A model generated the notes under the pieces. The model made no database searches, was not told the origin of the DNA, and worked only from the letters and a program-made list of their open reading frames with translations. Made by a program: the position numbers and the translations under genes. DNA of 64,000 nucleotides from Xestospongia bergquistia. Taxonomy: Eukaryota; Porifera; Demospongiae; Haplosclerida; Petrosiidae. The stretch lies in the NCBI GenBank assembly GCA_963965975.1, contig OZ014412.1:4590501-4654500 (forward strand). The letters run 5' to 3'. Positions 58,574 through 64,000 of the stretch are shown here, piece after piece. Positions within the stretch are counted from its first letter, which is position 1. The number at the start of each line of letters is the position of its first letter.

Positions 58574-60762
58574 TCAAGTATTGATAATGGTGGTTTTCAT
58601 AAATTGTTCTATTAGATGGTCAGCAGCTGTCCCTGGTGTCATGTGTCCGCCCATAACTCTTTCCTCATACCTTGTTAATTGACGAGAAACTTCAGGATGA
58701 TGACGAAATCTAATCACATAAGAACATGTGATAACTGGAATATAAAACAGGACTGACTTGTTTAGGAGTTGCCATTGTATGTGGTGCCATAGCCACGCCT
58801 TTTGCTGTTCTTGTCTTTGCTGATAAAAGTATCCACCTTCCTATATCATCAGGTAATATAACATGTGTATATTATATTGTAGTCATATTATATTATATTG
58901 TAGTCATTTTATATTATATTGTAGTCATATTATATTATATTGTAGTCATATTATATTATATTGTAGTCATTTTATATTATATTGTAGTCATATTATATTA
59001 TATTCTAGTCATGTGAATGGAAGGTTATGTATCAATATAATGCATTTCTAAAAATGGAGTTAGTTGTAATTATGCAATTGACCTTCACAGAGTTCTCAAA
59101 ATCAAATGAGTGAATGAGGAAAATTATGGCATTCTAGCACATTAATGGCCCATAAGCATATCTCCTATAATCATGTGCTTATAATCCATTAAAAGTAATC
59201 CCTGTGTTTACAATCCAATAAAAGCACCCTCTTATAAGACTAACTTTTAAAGTATCCATATATTCTTCTATTGTACTCCACATTTCATCTATACCTTCAT
59301 TATGTAATGCTGACACTCTCATGACCTACAACAACAAAAAATGCATCTATTGATAATCACCATGGTTACAATGTACTTACTCTTGGTTTCCAAGGATTAT
59401 TTAATCCTCTACGTATCAATCTCAAAGCACTGAGGTATTCTGTTTGAATTCTTCTAGCAGCTGGTAATAGATCACCATCAGCTTTAGTTATCACAACTAA
59501 ATCAGCTAACTCTACTATTCCTTTCTTCATTCCCTGTTATTACAATAAAATATTATCCTGACTCCATTATGATCATGTACGCTATCTATCTATCCATCCA
59601 TCCATCCATTTCACTGTCATTTGTTTATTTTTTGTATGTTTCTACATATCTATTCATATACTACCTGAAGTTCATCACCAGCAGCTGGAGGTACTAACAG
59701 TACAAACATGTCTACCATATCAACTACAGCTGTTTCTGACTGGCCCACGCCCATTGTCTCAACCATAATGATATCATAGCCAGCTCCTTTATGAAGAGTA
59801 ATAATTATCATGTCAGAAAGAAGAGGAGGTACCTTCACATAAGAGTATTGCTTCTTGAGTATTTCGAGTGACTCCACCTACCAACATTATTAATAATGTA
59901 GTTTTATTCACTTGTATCCATCTATCCATTCATCCCTCTATGTGTCCATTCATTCCTCTCCACATTCATTTCTCCATTCTTCCATCTATCTGTCTATCCA
60001 TCTATCTAACCTAAAGCTCCTCCAGATGGAGAAGGTCTGATAAAAGCACTAGGATCAGATGCTAGCTTGGGCATACGAGTTTTATCTCCCAAAATAGATC
60101 CTCCTGTTTGAGAAGATGTCGGATCTACTGCCTCAAAAACATGACACAAAATAAAAGTCTAATATGAGAGAGATAACTTACCAGTACAGCCACTTTGTGT
60201 TCTAGGGCAGTCAATGATTTTCCTAATGTTTCTATTATTGTAGATTTACCAGCTCCAGGTGAACCTGATAATCCTATTCTAATAATAGATACTATAAAAG
60301 TCTCAATCCCATGTTAAGTGGTATGAGAATGAGACTATAATTGTGTATATAATATATACCTGAATGAGTCTTTTATTTTGCCTAGTTGTGTTAGTCTATT
60401 ACGATGAGCTAATAATGATGTCATCAACCATTGGGCTTGTTTGTGCTTGCCCGGATGCTTGGATTCAACTGTTGTAAAATTAATTAATAGGGTGTGGTCA
60501 AAAGCTTTGTGACTTTACCCAATGTAATAGCTTTAGCAAGTGGTGCTCGATTACCTGCCAAAACTCCTGCTAATAATTCTTTGGTGTCTTTCTTGACAAT
60601 GACATCATCAATTTGAGAGATATAATTTTGACTCAACAATCTACTACTGCCAGAACACTAAGAGGTAACTATAATAAGTTATATTATATAACTAATACAT
60701 ACTTTATTTATATGCTGTAAGAGAACACTGGACACCACTAGTCTGCAGTGATATCTCATCAT
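58574..60762 (-). CDS. MMAA: Methylmalonic aciduria type A protein (MMAA, MeaB/ArgK-family GTPase)
   Basis: MMAA is a mitochondrial G3E-type GTPase that gates cobalamin loading and protects methylmalonyl-CoA mutase. Ten exons close in frame to 397 aa (human 418): 60703-60762, 60519-60657, 60360-60468, 60182-60278, 60011-60131, 59833-59877, 59665-59786, 59381-59533, 59245-59325 and 58574-58840. The first 20 residues ([16 protein letters not shown]) are basic and hydrophobic, fitting a mitochondrial presequence. Motifs: Walker [10 protein letters not shown] (108-116), [19 protein letters not shown] (137-155), [10 protein letters not shown] (199-208) and the G4 motif TKAD (247-250) before GDLLPAARR. 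The C-terminal dimerisation helices follow in exon 10. Two adjacent ATGs are in frame; the first is used here. Intron 9 holds a 24-bp minisatellite. Single copy in this window, unlike its neighbours. Confidence 0.95.
58868..59010. repeat. 24-bp minisatellite in MMAA intron 9
   Basis: Six units of the type TATATTATATTGTAGTCAT plus ATTAT, alternating CATAT and CATTT. The plus-strand reading gives an ILYCSH octapeptide repeat, which is not a protein. There are no spacers, so it is not CRISPR-like. Confidence 0.95.
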
Positions 60763-61165
60763 TGTTAAATATTACTTTGAATTAAAGATTCCTATAATTA
60801 GAACTAATATAAAATTTATGGTATTATTGCCTATGTAACCATAGATATTAGAATATAAATATAAAAATGTATTAATCCTCACTCTAGTATTCATGTTTTG
60901 ATACCTTGAAATACTTAGAAGGCAACATTCCACTTCTGGGCCTGACTATACAAAATAATACATACAACAGATCTATAATACAATAGGTTGTGATGGAATA
61001 GTATAGATTTATGCTGTATAACAACAGTACATTTATACTGTATCTCAGTAGCTCATTATAGTTAGTTCTCAGAAAATGGCAATGTATATAATATATTATT
61101 AATGTTAACTAACTGCTCTGATATCACAAGATACAATATTCATTGCTGATTAGAATTTCTGCTTT
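60763..61165. other. MMAA 5' flank, no gene seen
   Basis: About 400 bp of AT-rich DNA between the MMAA start and the TRIM relic. It must hold the MMAA promoter, but I recognise no element. Confidence 0.4.
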
Positions 61166-61690
61166 ATGACACAGGTTACTGTAAAGAATGTGCTAAGTTT
61201 TCAGCCAAGAGTGTGTTAATATTCTCCTACAACTACACATATTTATATTGCCAATAGTAATAATCATCTTATACAAGTCTTAAATCCTGATCTAACTTTC
61301 TCTCACATATTTAGTGCCAAAGAATCAGCTAAGAAACAGTTTCAAGAAACTGGAGATCATGTTGATATTGATAGACAAGAGCTAGTACATGTGACTGATA
61401 GTCATAATCATCATGTCCAGGTGTTTACTTTGAAGAGACAGTTTTTGGCACAATTTGGTACCAAAGGATCTGGCTCTGGAAAATTTAGTTACCCATTAGG
61501 GATTGTAATAGATGACAAAGATCTAATGACATTACAGAGCAAGACAACAATCAAAATATCTCTGTCTTTACCATTAATTGGTCAGTTTGTATGTTCTCTT
61601 GGAGGATGTGTTAGCAATGAAGGTCAGTTTAATTGCTGAGGATATTTCCATGTGTGTGATATTCTTAACAATAGACTAGTAGTGTATTGA
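61166..61690 (+). pseudogene. TRIM-NHL relic (B-box 1 fragment joined to NHL blades)
   Basis: A 45-bp B-box 1 piece (ACAGGTTACTGTAAAGAATG) is joined directly to degenerate NHL blades (HIYIANSNNHLIQVLNPDLT, then VTDSHNHHVQVF). A stop occurs within the last blade (61637), although NNRLVVY is still readable at the end. The domains between are missing. A deletion-bearing relic of the TRIM5/6 type. Confidence 0.93.
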
Positions 61691-63113
61691 GAAAATAATA
61701 CATTATGATTACATGTGTTTTGTACTTTTGTGTTTTGATGTCCTTAGTAAATTATAAATTTAATTGTAATTATAGGATGGAGCTTTTAATGTATATCTCT
61801 CTATAGTTCATTTTGATCTTGGATTCTCTATTTGATCCAGCTGTTTGGTTAATTAATTGTCTTTGATTTTTTTGATATTGACTACAATAGCAATAGTCTC
61901 AAGGATGCTGCATGTAAATATTATGTTGCAATATAACATCAAGTAGCAATATACAGCATAATAGAAAAGAGGTCCAACATTTCACTAATTTTCTGTAGGT
62001 GGGTGGTAATTAAAACAATATCAGCCAAACTCCTCCCCCAGTAAATAAAGGGATGCCTCATGATAGTAGTACCCAGGTCCACAAATAATTAATATAATAT
62101 TAAAACCAAATCCTATATCATCAACATCAGTTGTTTCCATGGGGACAGGAAAATAGTTAGCTCCATCAATACTGATCACAGTAGTATCCCAATATAGGTA
62201 CAACCTATCATATTTAACCCCTAATATATTACATAGTATAGTGCATGAATCGTATCATTGTTCAAGGTCTTATCAATCTTACATATCAAAATTTTATTAT
62301 ATTAATTGATATATGTCTCCATTATTGTAGCCTGCATAACTTACTGTTGTACATTAGAAAAATTATGGTAATAGCAACTACCACCTCAATTAAGATAATG
62401 ACACTCCCTCATTAATATTGGTATATATATGATGTATAATATACATGTAAAATTATTCAAAAAATTCTGAAACCATTTCTAAGTAAAGTTGATTTAATTA
62501 AATCAGCAAATGCACCTCTGTCATAACTGAAGATATAGGCTTGCTGTATACCGGTTTATTTGTAAGGCATGGAATGTACCACATAAAACAGCAGCAGGTT
62601 TCTTTTCATGTCAGTCCTAATAGTTATTGCTATACAAAACATTCTTGTCACATCTTTGTAATGCAAGAGCATACTCACATTAGACTCTTTCTCTTCAGTT
62701 ATATAATTAATGTTATCTTTTTAAGTAATATCTTTCTGCTACAATCTATGACATAATTACCTCTAATATGTGCTACTGCATTTTTAATAACTAATTATAA
62801 AGACCGTGGCAAACAAACTAATAGTAATATAACTATAAATTACCTATATATTTAAGGTATCTCTGCTTATAATTGAACATTGTAGTTGAAGATTACAGTT
62901 CTTCACACAAAACTGAATAATTAAAATTTATAGGAAAAATGTCAAAAATTATTTTAAAAATAACTATATTTTGCTCACACAAAGCTATAACCATATTTTA
63001 ATAAACAATTAAAGTAATAATTATGTTGCCAATATTGCAAAAAATATATCAATTGAAAACAGTAGTAGTCCCTTCTTCATGTACGGTAAAATTTGTCACT
63101 CGACTTATATCTA
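61691..63113. other. Intergenic, no gene recognised
   Basis: 1.4 kb of AT-rich DNA. A minus-strand ORF at 62021-62203 (60 codons) and a plus-strand ORF at 62541-62756 show no domain or splice pattern I can support. Confidence 0.5.
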
Positions 63114-64000
63114 TTATATCAAGCAACAACAGTAACGCAAATAAAAGAACATTATGATCATAAAAATAATGAAAATTACTAAAAAACCACCAAATGATAA
63201 TCCTAAAGCAAGTGCAAGACCTGGATCACCTGTAAACAAATTATATTTTGATAGCCTGTGTTATAATTCTAGATGTAATTTGCACAATTACCTGATGAGT
63301 CATCAGTATTTTGACAAGTGTCAAGTGTAGCATATGGTCCACTGGAACGAGGTAGAGAGAACTCTACAAATAAAAAGGAATGTATGCATTCTTCAGTATT
63401 GTTTAGCTACTTACCACACTCCAGAGAGACATCTTCACTATGATCACAGCTGTAATACTGAGATGATGGACACTTCTCACAATAAGTAAGACATTTAGTA
63501 TACGAACTGGTGCATTGCAAATTGTTGAACCAAATTGGTTGAGAGCTGGAGCCAGCACTAAAATACATGAGTATACTAATATTTGAATTGTGGAATATAT
63601 ATATTTATATATAATATGTACATGTGAATATATGTAATGACACTATATAGACAATTCCAGACTAAGGTATTTTATTTGTTTCTTAACATTGAAAAGGCAA
63701 TGATAAAATACATCTTACTAAATTGAAGTATATTCATAACGAGAGTAATCTGAATAACCCAGCTGTCGACATGCAACATTAGCATCAGTTGCTCCAAAAC
63801 TATCATCACACACTGTTCCCCACTGTCCATTACAGTAGACTTCAAGACGACCTTGGTTGGAATAGGTTCCATTAACAATACGAATTTGTCCTGAATAGGG
63901 ATTGCTATTCCAGATCTTAGTAGTATCTAATGAGACATGAGTTATTGTACAGTATTTGATAATAGATCATTATACTTACAACAAACAACAAAAGCATCAA
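63114..64000 (-). CDS. SRCR-domain transmembrane receptor, 3' part (incomplete)
   Basis: Five exons plus a partial one read on the minus strand: 63977-64000 (partial), 63719-63926, 63415-63557, 63292-63363 and 63114-63229. The 63719-63926 and 63415-63557 exons together encode one SRCR domain: [43 protein letters not shown], then PIWFNNLQC and the following cysteines. A short juxtamembrane exon follows, and the last exon has a single hydrophobic segment ([20 protein letters not shown]) with a very short Cys-rich tail (YLRYCCCLI). The product is a type I membrane protein with at least one SRCR domain. More domains may lie beyond the window. SRCR receptors are greatly expanded in sponges and are linked to recognition and immunity; a ligand cannot be inferred. 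Confidence 0.9.

Noticed and set aside
58868-59010. CRISPR-like regular 24-bp repeat
   Set aside because: The units are contiguous with no unique spacers, lie in a eukaryotic intron of MMAA, and are AT-rich. This is a minisatellite.
58574-60762. Bacterial ArgK/MeaB gene from contamination or transfer
   Set aside because: Ten exons with GT-AG introns and a basic, hydrophobic N-terminus show it is the native mitochondrial MMAA.

Overview
The window is eukaryotic and metazoan. It is AT-rich, with many short GT-AG introns (often 40-100 bp) and animal-only or animal-typical families: SID1-family dsRNA channels, TRIM-NHL proteins, GPI mannosyltransferase PIG-V, mitochondrial MMAA and an SRCR receptor. 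Gene density, intron size and the TRIM-NHL and SRCR content fit a demosponge such as Amphimedon queenslandica. This is an inference from style, not a database match.

Layout. (1) 1-21,900: four minus-strand SID1-family genes. A is partial or truncated; B, C and D read as complete 24-26-exon genes. TRIM and SID1 relics and transposon remnants lie between them. (2) 22,090-27,700: three tandem plus-strand copies of PIG-V, the first a deletion-bearing pseudogene, the other two intact with four exons each. (3) 28,430-42,000: a TRIM-NHL tandem array. Two genes are intact (30,853 and 33,933), one is broken by an 82-bp deletion (37,061) and one is a multiply deleted pseudogene (40,193). The array alternates between two subtypes, so it probably arose by duplication of a two-gene unit. 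(4) 42,829-58,020: an interleaved block of SID1 E (-), TRIM5 (+), SID1 F (+) and TRIM6 (-), all reading intact. E and F are head-to-head inverted paralogues with TRIM5 between them. (5) 58,574-60,762: an intact ten-exon MMAA gene on the minus strand. (6) 61,166-61,690: a TRIM relic. (7) 63,114-64,000: the 3' part of an SRCR transmembrane receptor, minus strand, running off the window.

How the genes may work together. SID1-family proteins are linked to dsRNA and lipid transport, and TRIM-NHL proteins are RING E3 ligases whose NHL propellers often bind RNA or RNP partners. Six SID1 paralogues interleaved with six TRIM-NHL genes, with broken copies of both at the margins, look like a birth-and-death cluster that may serve systemic RNA silencing or innate immunity. 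The physical linkage is seen in the sequence; the joint function is inference. PIG-V and MMAA are housekeeping genes (ER GPI-anchor synthesis, mitochondrial cobalamin handling).

The SID1 F, PIG-V, MMAA and SRCR gene models were built by hand from splice sites, with codon phase checked across junctions. SID1 B was checked at nearly every exon; C, D and E were checked at selected exons. No search or expression data were available.
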